From assembly GCF_041296385.1 (NCBI RefSeq), contig NC_091013.1:68541563-68605562 (forward strand): 64,000 bases of DNA, written 5' to 3'. A program made the translations under genes and the position numbers. The notes beneath the pieces were generated by a model. The model was not told where the DNA came from and made no database searches. It saw nothing but the letters and a program-made list of their open reading frames with translations. This document shows positions 49,543-63,500 of this stretch, in pieces. Origin of the DNA: Aphelocoma coerulescens. Lineage: Eukaryota > Chordata > Aves > Passeriformes > Corvidae. The first letter of the stretch is position 1; each line of letters opens with the position of its first letter.

Positions 49543-52500
49543 AGGCAGTTCAGAAAGTTTTTGCTGGGTATACTGCAGCCATATAGTTCAACTAATGAAA
49601 GGAAAACTTGGAGAACAGACACTGATGGAATATGAGGCAGGGAGACAGAAAACAAAACATCAGACTGCATTGAATTATCATGTGTTCCCCATAAAGGGAA
49701 AGAAGGGTTTCTAGGAAAGCTAACCAGTTCTGAGAGTCTGGAAATTAGAAAATTGTCAAAATACAAGAAACAAAGAAGTCTTCAATTTTTACTCCCTTTT
49801 TTTTTCATAACATAGTCATGAACTTGCAGTATAATGGAGAGGCAGCAAATATATATGTGGTAAAAGAGACTTCTGCATGTGGTGGGGGAATGAGGAGGGA
49901 GAGAGAGAGGGTGTAGGATCCTTTCTGGATCTCAACAAGAAAGGCCCAACAACAAATGGCTTAATGAAATAGCAGTCTTCATAAGATGAATAACAAGAGC
50001 ACTACAGATACTGAAGAAATCTTCCATCTGTCCACATGCTGGGAACTCCCCATTTGTGCCGCATCACACAGACTCCAAGGAGGTTTTTCCAACTGCATGC
50101 TGCACAGATTCCCTCCACTCAGAGTTCCTCTTCCCTCCCATGCCACAGTCCTCTTATTGCATAACAAGCAGGTATCTTCCCCTGACAGATCAGACTATTT
50201 CCCCTGTCACAGTGCCCGGGAGTCCACAGTGCACACCTGCAGTGCCACTTGCAGTGGCTGTTCTGGCTCTGAGAGCAATGCCCAAACCAGCAAGCAGAAA
50301 TAGCCTGCTCAAGATCACCAGATCCTCAAATACAAAGTCATCTCTGAGGCTGCCAATATAAACAATTGAATCAGAAGTGCTGGTATGAAACTACGACAAA
50401 TATTTATATTCACTGGCATACTGGAACAACTTCCTTGAAAGGAGACGTGAGGTACTGAAATACTCCTACAGAAAAGTGGCAGAGTCCATATTCCGGCATG
50501 TTTGTTTGGACATGAAAATTTTGCAGAACACACCTATATTGACAAGAAGATATGCTAGAATAGAGTTGAAGGCTTTCCTCCATCTGTTCCATAATTTTGC
50601 TAAGCCTGTAATTAGCACTGACTGTGATCTGCACATTTTGAAAATAAACAAGGAGCTATGATGCTGTCAGCCTACATAAGACTCTTGGGGAGGTGAAAAA
50701 GGACTGAAGACCTTACTTAAGCATGTGGAGAAGGATTACTGTAGTATTTCAAAATGTGCTGGCCATTGTCACAGTAAGCTCACTGTGGTGTATGCATACC
50801 CTGCAGCCACCTGTATCAAGGATTTTCATCTAAACTGTGGATAAATCAGTGCACAAGCCTTCACAATTCAGAAATGTGATGGCACAGTGTTTTATACTTA
50901 AGACTGGGCATTCTAGTTCCTGAAATAACTGTAAACGTTCTAAAATTTGGTTTTACCGCTGGCTCACATGTAAACACCTTGCAATCATTCTGATGCCCCT
51001 TGTGGTAAAGACACAACCGCAACCCATCTGACCTTTATGTAGAAAGAGGGGAGGGGGCTGGGATGAGGCAAAATACTTGGGACTGCAGCAGAACAGGAGC
51101 CCTTTTCACCAGCTGGCCTTCACTTGCATCCAGTGAATAGGTCTGCAGTTAAAATCTTTGCGTAGCTTCCCTTTTTGTCTTATCGGCTTTAAGGGACTAG
51201 CAGTAAAGGTTTGCCTCTCTAGTAGGACTCAGGCAGCTTTTAGAAAGATGGCCCAACAGCGTCTTCAACAGTCAGAAGTGAAAAATAATGTCCCTAATAT
51301 GGTCCCAAGGCTGAAAATGTCATAGGTGGTGAAAGTGAAAGTGATCTGAGAAATCATTTTTTTCTTGTGTGAGACAGAAGAACTTATAAAAGCTCTTTAG
51401 GGAGAGGAATTAGTTTCTGTATTCCAAAGAAAAAGGAAAGCTGTAGCTGTTGGATTTAGGAGTCATGGCACTTCAAAGCAGGCATCATTGTAAGTGGCAG
51501 CACCCAAGGGAATTACATAGAATGTCTCCCAAAGCTTACCATGGAGAAAACAATCCACAGTACAAAACAGCTTTCCAGTCTGTTTCATCTAAACAAAAGG
51601 AGGGCACAAAGAAACAAAGGGTGAAGTTAAAAATCTGTTAGTTTTTTTCATAGTCCCCACATATATTTGTGTTCCCATGCTGCAAATAGCAAAGCATCCA
51701 AAGTAAGAGTAGCCTTGCTGTCCCAAACTGCTCACTCACAGCTAATTCTGAGGCTTTTTGTTGATTTTAAAATGCACACAATTTGGAGGAAAGAAAAACA
51801 GGAAAGAAACCAAAAAAACTCATAGTGACATGTGGTTGCAATGTTTTGAATTTCTTTAATCTGCCATAAACATCTCCAAGATGACCTGTATGCATCTATG
51901 GGTGACTCTTATAAACTCCAAGAAGAAAGAAATGCAAACTTTGCTAGAAGCCTCTCAGAATCTTACTTGCCCTTTCATCATGTTGAAAATGCGCAGAAAA
52001 TAACTTCTTCAACCTGTTTTCCTAAGTAAAAAAATGTAGGATTACATAATCTCTTTCTGTATCTATGAACCTCACAAACAATTTTGGAATAGATTGGTCC
52101 AGTTCAACCAGATTTGACAGAGATAAAGACCACAAAAGTATAAAATTTATGTGTAGGCAATCTCGTATGCCTTAAGGAGAATATAAACACCCTTAGTGAA
52201 GCAAAGACTGCAGCATGAACTCACCATTTATTGGACAACAGAGTCTAAGGGGAGGGAGATGGTATGAATGCTTTAAATGCAGGAAAAGCTTTACTGGATA
52301 CAAAAAAATAAAAAGGCCAACCACATCATTAAAAAAAAAAAAAATGCTAATGAGCAAACAGATTTAAATAGATTCATTGTGAAAAGGTGCACAGGTGAGA
52401 CTTAGTAGAAATCCATGACCTACATCTGAAAGCATCCCACCAGTTAAACACCAGAGCTCCTGTGCTGCATCTGTGAACTAAATTCTGTCCTGCAAGGGAC

Positions 52501-52829
52501 ACCAAAATTGAGATGCCAAGCATTCAATTTCACAAGCATTGCCAACTGAAAGCTATGCTTTTGTGAGTGTAAGCAGAAATGTACTTCCCACCTTTTTGTG
52601 GTCTCAGCACATATCCTGCAGACCAACCGTGTGAAACTCCCCGTCTTCAAAGCTAGCATTGCTGCCATGGATAATACACTGGCAAGGTGCAGGAGCCAAA
52701 AGCTCCAACTCCCTTCACAGGGAAGTCCATCATCACAGGTCATCTGCTTCATCAGCAATGCAGGTCCTGTCTCACCAGCCACATATCTTACACACCTGTC
52801 AGGAACTATTTACAGCACCCTTCCGAGTG
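49543..52829. other. Noncoding DNA with a short GA-rich tract
   Basis: No exon recognised. A (GA)n-rich tract lies at about 49,890-49,912. A GC-richer patch at 50,040-50,330 carries overlapping frames of about 100 codons in two plus frames, with no familiar peptide. An A14 run lies near 52,331. Confidence 0.5.
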
Positions 52830-52863
52830 CTATATAGTGTGGTTCACTATATAGTGTGGCTCC
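52830..52863. repeat. 17-bp tandem duplication
   Basis: CTATATAGTGTGGTTCA at 52,830-52,846 is followed directly by CTATATAGTGTGGCTCC, identical for the first 13 bases. Each copy contains the palindrome CTATATAG. Confidence 0.75.
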
Positions 52864-53285
52864 TGGAAAACTGTTTTTAAATGTTATGTGTGATGTGAAA
52901 TAGTATAAAATATGTTTATGGTTAATAAAAATTACATAAATGCAAGATATTCTGGGGCAAAATAAATCATTGATATATTTTTATAATGTCCATAACTATT
53001 ACCCTGTTAAACCTGGACTTGGTGTTACTGTCTTTATTCCATCCTACTCTTTTCCCATTCTTGTTTTCATATTACACAGACTAAGGAAAAAGTTACCTAA
53101 TATTAGGTTATTTTATGAGTCACAATAAGTATTGAAACCAGACAGAACATCTTTTCTTTTTTTGATGAAATTAAATAGGGAAAAAATTAGTATCTTGAAC
53201 TATGATAGAACTAATGCATGTTGTCTTTTCTTACTTCCTTCCCTTTTGCTTACATACATTCAAAATTTAATTGAGACAAGACTGC

Positions 53286-53286
<1 letters not shown>

Positions 53287-53330
<44 letters not shown>
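53287..53330. repeat. (TTA)n microsatellite
   Basis: About 14.7 uninterrupted TTA/ATT units over 44 bases. The purity implies a young and probably length-variable microsatellite. Confidence 0.95.
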
Positions 53331-53656
53331 GTTCCAAAACTTTACTCCTTTATTAAGTAAACTGATTTTTCATATCTGTGAAAGATTCTACTGCAGTTAA
53401 TGGCTTTAAAAAGACAGTCAGATTAGAACCAAGAGAAAGAATTCACCTTTAGCACATGCCTCCTTCAGAAAAACACTAAGTAAAATTACAAAGGAAACCA
53501 GGAATATTCTCCCTACATTTGTTTTGCAATTTATTAAAATGTCTAAGTTAAACATGAGAGGAAAATTAGCTATAAACCTGGAATAATAAATTTTAAAAGC
53601 ACAAGACTTTTTTCACACTTCCACATCATGAGGAAATCCATACATTGTTCTCAAAA

Positions 53657-53686
53657 CAATAGCATCACTACCAATAGCATCACTAG
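53657..53686. repeat. 15-bp tandem duplication
   Basis: CAATAGCATCACTAC at 53,657-53,671 is followed directly by CAATAGCATCACTAG, so 14 of 15 bases match. Confidence 0.8.
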
Positions 53687-54121
53687 AGATAGACTGAAAA
53701 TACTCAAAAGTGGTTGGTAATTATCTTTCTCTGAGCTCCTGCTCTGTTCTCATTTTCAGTAAACATGCATGAAATGAAGTCTGTTATTTTATCATTTAGT
53801 TGAAACTCTCACAAGTCCAAATTTCACTCTGTGTGTCAAAGCGCCATTTAAAGTCTGTAAAGTAAATGTTACACCACTGAAGATGTTGCTATTATTAATC
53901 AAATTCCATACATTTAGGATTAGTGCAGGTCCTAGATCACGCTGAGTGCAAAAGCTACACACATTTTGAAAAATGAGAGTACCTATTACTAGACAGCAGT
54001 TCAGGAGCCTTTCTGTGTCCAGAAGAGACAGCCTTTTCTAAGTAAAATTTCCAAGACAAACTTATGATAAATTTAAGCTGTCTGATTGCAAATCCCTACT
54101 GCCTTTCTGGATCTGACCCAA

Positions 54122-54167
54122 AGCCCATTTAATTCAGCTGGAGCCTGTCCACTGACTCCAGCAGGCT
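54122..54167. repeat. Palindromic ancient amniote repeat fragment
   Basis: AGCCCATTTAATTCAGCTGG (54,122-54,141) and CCACTGACTCCAGCAGGCT (54,149-54,167) are degraded inverted copies of each other. They fit the AGCCCATTGAAGTCAATGG / CCATTGACTTCAATGGGCT palindrome that recurs in amniote noncoding DNA, and the preceding GATCTGACCCAA also fits. The family is probably a palindromic nonautonomous DNA element, but I cannot name it. Confidence 0.5.
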
Positions 54168-54467
54168 CAAGTTCAACTCCCCGATAGCATATAGCATATG
54201 AGATATTACTCAAATTTGATGCAGCTGAAAATTCTTTCAGCTTTCCCACCATTTTTAAAGACATATGTTAATATGGGGTAATAAAACATCCTTACTCCAG
54301 GAAATACTGAATTTCTGTTGTGCTAAGATAGGTGGAGGTGGAGGGGCAGAGAGCCCAACACAAACCTTAGCAGACAAACATCTAGAAGCTATCCAGCACC
54401 TTAATTGCCATTGTCTTTCCTGGGAAATACACACATGTAATAACCCTTTTCATTCAGTCCTGCAGAC

Positions 54468-54560
54468 TTTAATATTTAATCTTTAATATTTTGCTATCTA
54501 TAATATATACTATAGTGACATATACATTTTAATATATAATCTTTATTATTTTGCTTAGAT
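54468..54560. repeat. Imperfect 60-bp-period direct repeat
   Basis: Positions 54,468-54,500 and 54,528-54,560 share TTTAATAT.TAATCTTTA and ATTTTGCT in register at a 60-base offset. The unit between is AT-rich. It is either a partial tandem duplication or AT-rich coincidence. Confidence 0.45.
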
Positions 54561-57500
54561 AGGTCTTAACTTCACCTTTCACTCTAGTTGACTTCAGTGG
54601 GTGACTGAGACTTCAACACCATATGGAATTTTAGCTTTTTGTGTATTCAAAGCTAAAAGCAGTTAAATGACCTCCATCAGTGATAGAGTTCCCTCATTTT
54701 TCACATCACAAACAAATATGTTCACATTTACAAATGCTATTATACCTCTGCTCTGAATGCTATACTTACACTTAGTGCTTTCAGAGAACAGTCTTTTATA
54801 AATACTCTGAAGTGTTTGTAAAAGTGAAAGCCAGGTTTAATTATTAAATTCACTCTGTTTAAGTAATGGATCCAGTATAGAGAAGGGGAAAATTACTTGT
54901 GGTATCTGCTTCTAATCCTCTTGCAAACCCTTTTGTTGCTCTTGCATCTTAGTCTCCTTCCATAATTTTTACTTACTATCTTAATTTCACAGAAGTTCTC
55001 AACAAGGAGTGGGTTGCAATTTTGCTTAATTATTGTTTTCTGATTCTGTGGGAAAGATATCAGATACTGCAGCTATTGGAACCAATGGGAATATATCACT
55101 GTGTACCTATCATGGTGAAATGAACAGGCTTTTCCTTCCTTTTGGGGAGGTCTAAAAGGGAAGGAGTGCAGCTGTGTCTTTCTGACTCTACAACAATGGG
55201 AACTTTATAAAATATGTGATTACTATCTGCTTCCAGGCATAAAGAGCATTTCATGTTGTAGCTGCACAGGCTCCACTATCATGCAGAATTTTCCCTGGAG
55301 CACGCATCCAGCAGAAAGTGGTTCCTATGTTCCACCTCAGCTTTCAACCATATTGTAATGGGAGAAAATACCGGACCTACTTGACCACAGAGAGATGTTT
55401 ATCCGGCCTAAGATGTCCCATTAGATGTCTCTTAAATTGCTTTCTTCCCACCTCAGAAGATTTCAAATTCCCAAGCCCTTTTTCCCTTCCCCTTTTCCTT
55501 CTAGCCTCTCATCTTCCTCCCCACCACCACACTGACTCAGCTCATCCATGAGCACCTGCATCTTCCCTTTCCAGAGAGGCAGCAGGAACAACAGCCACCC
55601 ATAAAGATTTGGGCTTATCTTTTTATTACAGATGTTTTCTCTACCCATCCTCTGCATACCGTTATTCCCCTTGAAGGATGAAAATAATTCCATGAAACTT
55701 TTTTTTCAGCATGAAAATCTGAGTGTCTGGGGACACCTTGTTCCTGGTGCATCTTCTGAAGAGAAATTCCTCAATGTTCTATTCTGGCACCAGATTATAG
55801 GAATGGCCACACATTAAGGGACAGCTTAGTGCCACCATCCTCCTCATCATTGTGTTGTGTCAGGGAGGGATCTGGATGAAGACACAAAGACAATTTAAGC
55901 ACCTGAGAACTGAAAAAATAAAAAAGAAATTGGAGTTTCACCCCAAAAGGATAGGCTAGTTCTTGCTGCTGTAACTAAGGCAAAGGCATCCTGTGAGAAG
56001 CAGAAGAGATACAGCTGATAATGAAACTATTTGTCTATTCCCATGGAATCCTTCCAGTCCTTCAGCAGCTGCAGCACAGAGCAAAACTTCCCAGGCTCTA
56101 TAGGGTGGACAGAATAACTAGATTTTTTGTTTTCATTGACGATTTGCTGTCAGCAGCCAACTGTTCGCCTATTTCATGCCTACTGCTATCTGTAAGAAAA
56201 GCGGTTTCATGTTATGCTTCTTTAATGCTTTGTTCTCAGTTAGGAAGATGGTGAAACATAAAGGAATAGTCATTAGCTGGGGTAACTTTTATTAGGTGGG
56301 GCTTTTTCTATTTTGGCAGAAAAATAGTTTTCTCTAAAAGCATGTATACTTCTCTGAAAAATATTTCATTTATATTGAGAAACCTTTGATTTTAAGTTCT
56401 TTTGTAAATTTAAACAATATTCACTTTAATAACGCAAATTTTAGAGACTTCTATCTCCCCTTAGTGGACGGATCTTTCCTTGCTTTGAGAAGCAACACAG
56501 AGGGGCTTTGGTTTTCCCATGTGAACATTGCATAATTGAGAAGAGGTTTTTTTTTCCTGTTTGGCCCTTCTGGAAAGGAACTTCTGTTATCAGCCATCCT
56601 ACATGAACAATGATATAAGCAAATCCTGAGGAAGTTCTGGTTCAACTCATCCTGTCTCAATGGGATAAGAAAAATTACATTCACACTTCTCAGCCAACAC
56701 ACACAAATACAGAAGGCAGTGTACTCCATTCTGTTCCAAAGTGTGAAAAAAGCCTGAAATATGGGCAGGCAGATGCAAAGAAGTTAAAAAAATTAAGATT
56801 CATTCTAAAAATCTTTAAAGAAGAGACACAACCCATGTCCATCTTTATAAACTTCATAGTCCTTTTTTATAGGTAGAGAGTGATTTTCAACTATCAGAGT
56901 CAAGAACTGGTATTTTCCATAGACTGCTTTGTTAAAAACAGATGCACCAAGTTTCTCTCCTTTTAGAGAATTATGATCTACAAATTCAGATACAAAATTT
57001 AACCTATTTCCTGACTTTTTATCCTCGGATTTTGTTTGGATACCTCTAAAGGACAATCTCCACTGTATCCTGGGATCTTTGTGAAATTAACAGACCTAAC
57101 TCTTAACAGTTTGTTGAACTATCCTGGCTGCCCACGTTGTACTCAGAGCACTGAGTCACGCGCTCTTGTGGGTCCTGGAGAAAAGAACAAGACAACTTGA
57201 ACCCATGACCACAGGAGTCCATGCAGCACCTCAGAGAGGTGGCATTCTCCCCTATCCCAGCATCTTACCTCAGCGAGTCAGAGTTCACAGAGCAGATACC
57301 AGATTTCCAGCTTTTGCCCCTGTTTTTCCACACAACATTTTTTCTCCCTGATTCTGATTTTTACTGAACAGTTATGTAAGTAATGTTTTCACAGAATCTC
57401 TAAAATTTTCACTACATCTTTAAAACCACTTCGTATGTATAAAATATGCAGTTACTGAGTTACCCATCCAGCATTTGAATTTCAGTATTTGTTGAGCTAG

Positions 57501-60500
57501 AAGACCTCATGTGGGATGGATAAGCAATGGTCCCCTGTTCTTGTCTATCTTAGCTCCCTCCCACATCTTCTTATATCAATGAGTGGTGCAGGACAGCTGC
57601 TGTGATTCAAGTCTTACCACTATTCACATACACAGCAGCCCCGAGCCAGCTGGAGTTAGGAAACATCACAGACTGAAAATGTAGACTTCTTTGCTTCTCA
57701 TCACTCTGAAACACATGGTAAAAACACTGGAAAAAAATAAATAAGGGGAATTTCAAGCCAAAGAGAACAACATCTCTCTTCACTTCTAAGTAATGTTTCT
57801 GCTTACCCACAGATAGGTGCTGGCAGCATTCAGGAGCTGCTTTGTGTCCACAGCAGCTCATTGTCACTGGCAGTTATAACTGGAGAGCCACTTCACAGAT
57901 TTTCTGAGGCATTTTTGTAGATCATACTGCTTTAGCCCCAAGGCTAAAGAAGAAAACCTCTGCTCTTTGTCTTAGGAAATATTTACTCATTTTATTTGTT
58001 CATGCCTCCTTTTCCCACTTCAATTAGTCATGTAGATCTAGTTGCAGGTTCAGGGCAGGAGAGGAAGCTGATAAATACAGCACAAAGAAATGAGGCACCT
58101 CACAGGGCTTTCAGCAATAATCCCTCTTCTAATAGATGCTGACACCTATTACAATGATCTGACCTCTTCTAACCCTCAGTCATCTCAACAGCTCAAAGTA
58201 AACCAACCTCACCTCACTCTTCTAACTTTGTACTCTGCTAACCTCTGCGTTAGGACACGAGGCAGAATAAGGGTCACAAGTTTTGTTTTGGCAAGTGAAC
58301 CTTAATGTCAGGGTGCCTTTATTCAGCTTAGTAAAATACAGCTTATTCTCAATATCAGGAGCAACATTCATGGTGTAAGAACAACACATGAAACACACCT
58401 GGATAAAATACAGACAGCTAAATTAGTAGATATGTAACCTCTACTCCCACTGGCAAAAGAGGCAGTCGATAGGGCAAGGGATCTTTCAGTATGAAGTTTT
58501 AGTTTGGATCCAGTTTCACACAAAAATTAAATCTCTAAGATGGCAACAGCACAAAGGATATTCAAATGCAATATAGGTACTGAATATCACCAGAACAAAA
58601 AAGTCAATGAGCACAGCTTGGACCCAAGTATCAGAAACTTTATTCCCTGCATATTCTTATAAAGGATAAAAAATAGTGTATTTGATCTCTTTGTCTATGT
58701 GTATAGAAACAATCTGTCTCCAGAACAATCTTCATTTTGTAATGTGGGCTCTTGTACAGAAAATCAATAAAACTGTCAGTTTTGCTTTGAAGTATTTAAT
58801 GTATAAAGTATTGTGTACATTTGAGTTCCCAGTCTTCATTGCTTAAAAATACATAAACATGAATATTTAAATTATCTAAAAGGGGTGTCCGTTATTGTAA
58901 ACTAAGCAGGAAATTGAATAGGCGAAAAGAGAAAGCCAAAAATTAACAGGAGACCCCTTCAAGGAGTGCAAGTATTCCTTACAGCTTTTTTTTAAATGAG
59001 TTAATAAATTTTCTCCAACTCCACTTTTCCCATGCAAATCAAGGCCTCCTGGAGCACTGAATATAGTCAAAAGATGGAATAAGCTGCCAAACTTGTCAAG
59101 AAAGTATTAAATATAATTACTAAGTTTATAGGTCTGGTGAGAATTCCTAAAAGGAAGAGTTCTTTCAGTGTTTCAATCACAGATAAATCACCTGCATATA
59201 TAACAAATCTGTGGAGTGGGTATCAAGATGAAATTAAGAAAGAGAAGTTGCTTTGGTTCTCAGTTTGAAAAGGTTGCTCTTTCAAGTTTAAAAAAAAAAT
59301 AAATAAATTGCAGTGCTTTTTTTTTTTAATAAGCAGCATATTCCTCCAGTTTTCATCCACTTTTTGTTCATGTTTTCGTTCATTCTGAAATTCATTCTCC
59401 TTGCTCAGAGTCAGCACAAGCACCAGGGATATTCAGTGCTACAATCACACAGATGCCTGGGGTCTGGTTGGGTACAATATTTGTGACAGACCTTCAAGCA
59501 AGCACCTCAGTCTTTTGCTAGATCAGAACTCCAGGGTGGATTACAGCACAGCTAAGTGCCAGAAATAGAACTCCTAAACCTCCTACTGGAAAGGAGTCTC
59601 TCTAAGTCTGTAATGGCTGCTTCTGTGTTGATTGACTATGACTCCAGTTTGAACTCCTGATGGAGACAAATACAAATTAGAGTATTTTTTTTCTGCTTAT
59701 TGCCATTGTTAAAGCAATACAATGGGCCAAAAATCTTGCCCTTGATTGTGCAAACATGCTTCCAAAGAATGCTAAAAGCAGTTCAACTTCTGATGTAGTG
59801 AAAGCATAGCATATGAATCTGGAAGCCAGAGGGCCTATTAAATAATGTCTGCTGGATAGGATTTTTCACTGCATTTTTTTCTTCTCTTGCCGTCCTTGAG
59901 AAGCTGGAACATATGTAGATGTTTGGTCCTCTATGGCAGAGGATTCACTTTTGTTCATGAAAATGGGCCAACTGTATAGCAGAAATCAAGTTAGCTAGTA
60001 ACCAAAAGCACGTGGTTCATCCACATGCCTGTGACTCAGAGGACCCTCTACCCCACGTGAATATTACTTGTATTTGTCAAGCTGCTGAGTTTGGAGCACA
60101 GGGAAGCCTGACAGAAGGCTGCCTCTGATGGCCAACATATTTAGTCTTTTGAAGTTCTGTATCATTTTAAAAGTGTTGTCATGTGCTCACCAGAAGAATA
60201 TAACAAGGCCAGGTTTTGTTTTAATATATCTGAGCCCAGTCATGAGCTACTGAGAGCCCTTTCCCATTTGTACTGGTGTCCAGGATACCAATCCATCTTT
60301 TCTCACTTGCTGTTCCTTCTAGACCACACTAACAAATTTAGATTATTCCCCTTAGCACTTCAGGCACAGGCATAAGTTTTATGGGAACAAAAACAGAGAA
60401 GGAACATTAGGGTCATTTTCTGCAACTGGAATGGAAGCAGACTGCTGGACTTCACTCAATATTTTCAGCAGTGGAGTGTGCGAGGACTCAGCACCAGGCT

Positions 60501-63500
60501 CTCGTTGTTTATATAACAAAACAAGAACGCCTAAAAAGCCACTGAGTCCATGGGAGTTTTCCCCTGGCTTTGAGTCAGACAGCTTGAGATCACAAGTTTT
60601 GCTGCTGATGCAAAGTAGTCTGTTCTCCGTTTCTCACTTCAGTTAAACCTGGTAGTTACTAGGTCTTAGACATAACCCACCAGAGTCACCAGATCCACTA
60701 AGTCCCCAGGCTCCTATTGGCTTCCTCTGTAATTCTCCACAGTCAAGTCCATGCCTTTAAGCCTTTCAGCACGTTTTGATTTCTTTTAGGGTTGCAAGCA
60801 CCTTGTCCCCCATTACAAATATTCTGATACCCGCTGTTGTTTCTTTTACTCCATAGTTTCCTCACAAGCACAACCATAAAACTACATTTAGTTCAGCCTT
60901 CACAGCATTCATTTCCCACTTCACACAAATGTGAAAAGGTATGGAACTGAACTTGCCAGTGATTTATAAGCATGAAATTCAAGGATTTTCTTTACTTGCA
61001 ACCCTGGTCTGGCTGAGCATTAGGATTATATCTGTGTGTACATCCAGTGCACTCAAGCCAGTAACTCCTTGGGTGGTCCAGAAACTTTCCAGTTAGTTAT
61101 CTGCCTAGAAGAGATAAGGGCCTTGTCTCAGACAATAGATCAGCCTAAAAATAGGTGACTGATTGAAGTCTGCACCACCTTCAGAAATGTTTGACTGACT
61201 GATACAGAAATTCTCCATGTAGAACTGTTGGGCAAATCAAGACATTACCCAGTAGGTCCTGCTGTGTTACTCCAAGTCTATGCTTTAATGTACTCATAAA
61301 CATCTTGGTTGTAGTGTCACAAAGATTCCCAGGTAATTCCTGCTACATAATTGATCAAACAGTGTGTAGATAGTTAACTATAAACAGTCAATAGAAGCAT
61401 GACTGTTTCTTGGATAGTTAGAATATTTAGGAGATGTTTTAGGTAGTTTAGATTATCTGCAGGAAGTAATTATGTATGACCTAGACTGGTAATGTAGGGC
61501 CATGACCAGCTGGGTTATGACAAATGAACAGAAAAGCAATTTGTTGAAACTCACCTCATCAAGCTGAAGACATCATTGCAAGGATGCTTGCAACTGAGAC
61601 TCCTTTTGATACCAAACAATGGCAAATAATTTTGTCCAAGAGATCTAATTCCCTGTGCAAGCATTATTTTTTGATAGGAACTTTTCTGTACCAGGATCAG
61701 CATCCTCAGTTGTCTGCAACTGCATATAAACTGGTCTGATTTTGCCACCTTTGTCAGAAAAAATTCTGATACTATGCTTAATAAGTTAAATTTCCTGGTT
61801 TAGGACTTAAAAAATTACTTTTTTATTATTCAGTTTTAGCATAGTGCCCATCAGAGGCCATTGGGATTCTTAATCATATAGGAACATTGCTTTAAATCAC
61901 CAGAGATCAAGTCTTGTGGCAAAAATGGATTTGTCCAATCCTTTGAGTTCAGTTCCACTTGCTAATAAACTCTATCAGTTTCCATTAAAAATTGTTGCTC
62001 CTTTCATCACTACTTTCATTTTTTGCAGCAAGAATATTTTAAAGTAACTTCATCTGGTTTCCTAAAGTGTACAAGCAATCAAGTAATCCATTGCTGCCAT
62101 CTGTTTGGTTAAGCAATATTACACAGGTCAAAGACCAGACTGTATTCTCCAACATGCCTTCCTGATACATTTAATGGCCCCTGTGGGAAATGTATAACCA
62201 TGACATTAATAATCCTCAACAAAGAGATTTTCCCCCAAAATGCATCATTTCAGCAGAATCATGAAATAAATTCACAGTGAAACAGAGCAAAATTCAGGAA
62301 GCAGAATCTGGGAGAAGATAAGAAATGGTCATATAACCTGCTGCATAATTGCAGAGCACAAAGGCATCTTTGGAAATTAGTGCACATTACGGGACATTGT
62401 TACACATCCTTCAGTACTATGTAGAATAATGAAAACGCAAAATCTGGAAAACTACATACACCCTGTTCTGTTCTCTGGCCTGCCTACACAAATTTGTTCT
62501 CCATAGTTTGCACGCTCTTACTTCCATAATCAATACTTGGCTTTTTATAACCTTAAAGATTTATAGCACAGTAGAACATATTCCTAGGAAAATTCTTTAT
62601 AAGTGTACTGAGAAGAATTACATTAGCTGGACAAGCCAACAAGTAATGTACCTGAATTTTCTTTAGATTTTGGAAAGTTGGCAGTGTTCAGCACCCCAAT
62701 TCAGTTCCAGTTACAGAAAAGGTCTCTATTTTAGTCTAAAAATAAGAGGTTTTGTTGAAGTGAAAGTTTTCTAAAAAGTGCTATAAAATAAGTTGTAAGG
62801 CCTCAGAATTAATCCAAAGAAAGAAATCTGCTTCTCATCTTTCTGTTATTCCTACACACACCACAGAGTAAAGAATGCTTCACACAAACGAGAGTTCAGA
62901 GAGAAAAAACAATGCAAATGACACTTTATAAGGAGTAAAGGTGATGGAAACAAACTTTAAGAGATGCAGACTCTTTGTGTTGTTTCTGGAAGTAAAGAGA
63001 AGTTACAAACCTCCAGAACTGTGGCATGGAAAACTGATGTCTGTAGTAACCTTTGGAGAGCTTTGATTTTAACAAAGCATTTCCATTATTTAATGAGTTC
63101 ACCACAAGATAGGTCTAATGCAGTCCTGATGTAATTCAGTTGAAGTTCATGGAATAATTCATTTGTACATTTCTCTCCTCTGTTCCTTTCTCACATTGTC
63201 CACATTTGCCTTTCTCCCTCTCTTCACCCAGCCTCAGTTCTCTCTCTAGGTGCAGCTCTACACAGCACTCACAGTGCTGCAAGTGCCATGCTTTGTCACC
63301 CCCCCTCCCAAGTGTGACTCTCCTTCCCCTTTCAGATCCAGTTCTGTCTCTTAGTGTGACTTATTTCTAGATTAGAATTTTATAACATCCCACTGTTGAA
63401 CATGTTGACAGGTCCAAGATGAATGTTCTGGAAAGGCAAGACTTTTCAAGGTATGAGATAAACATGTCCAGCTTTAACTAGCAGCCAAGAAAGTGATTCT

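Noticed and set aside
49391..49714. 107-codon plus-strand open frame
   Set aside because: It spans the ancient repeat fragment at 49,482-49,542 and so is not a gene.
54171..54180. GTTCAACTCC resembling a tRNA B box
   Set aside because: No A box at suitable distance and no cloverleaf could be drawn.
63200..63222. Pyrimidine tract ending in CACCCAG, resembling a 3' splice site
   Set aside because: The following sequence is itself CT-rich with no open exon or donor that stands out; isolated acceptor-like sites are common.
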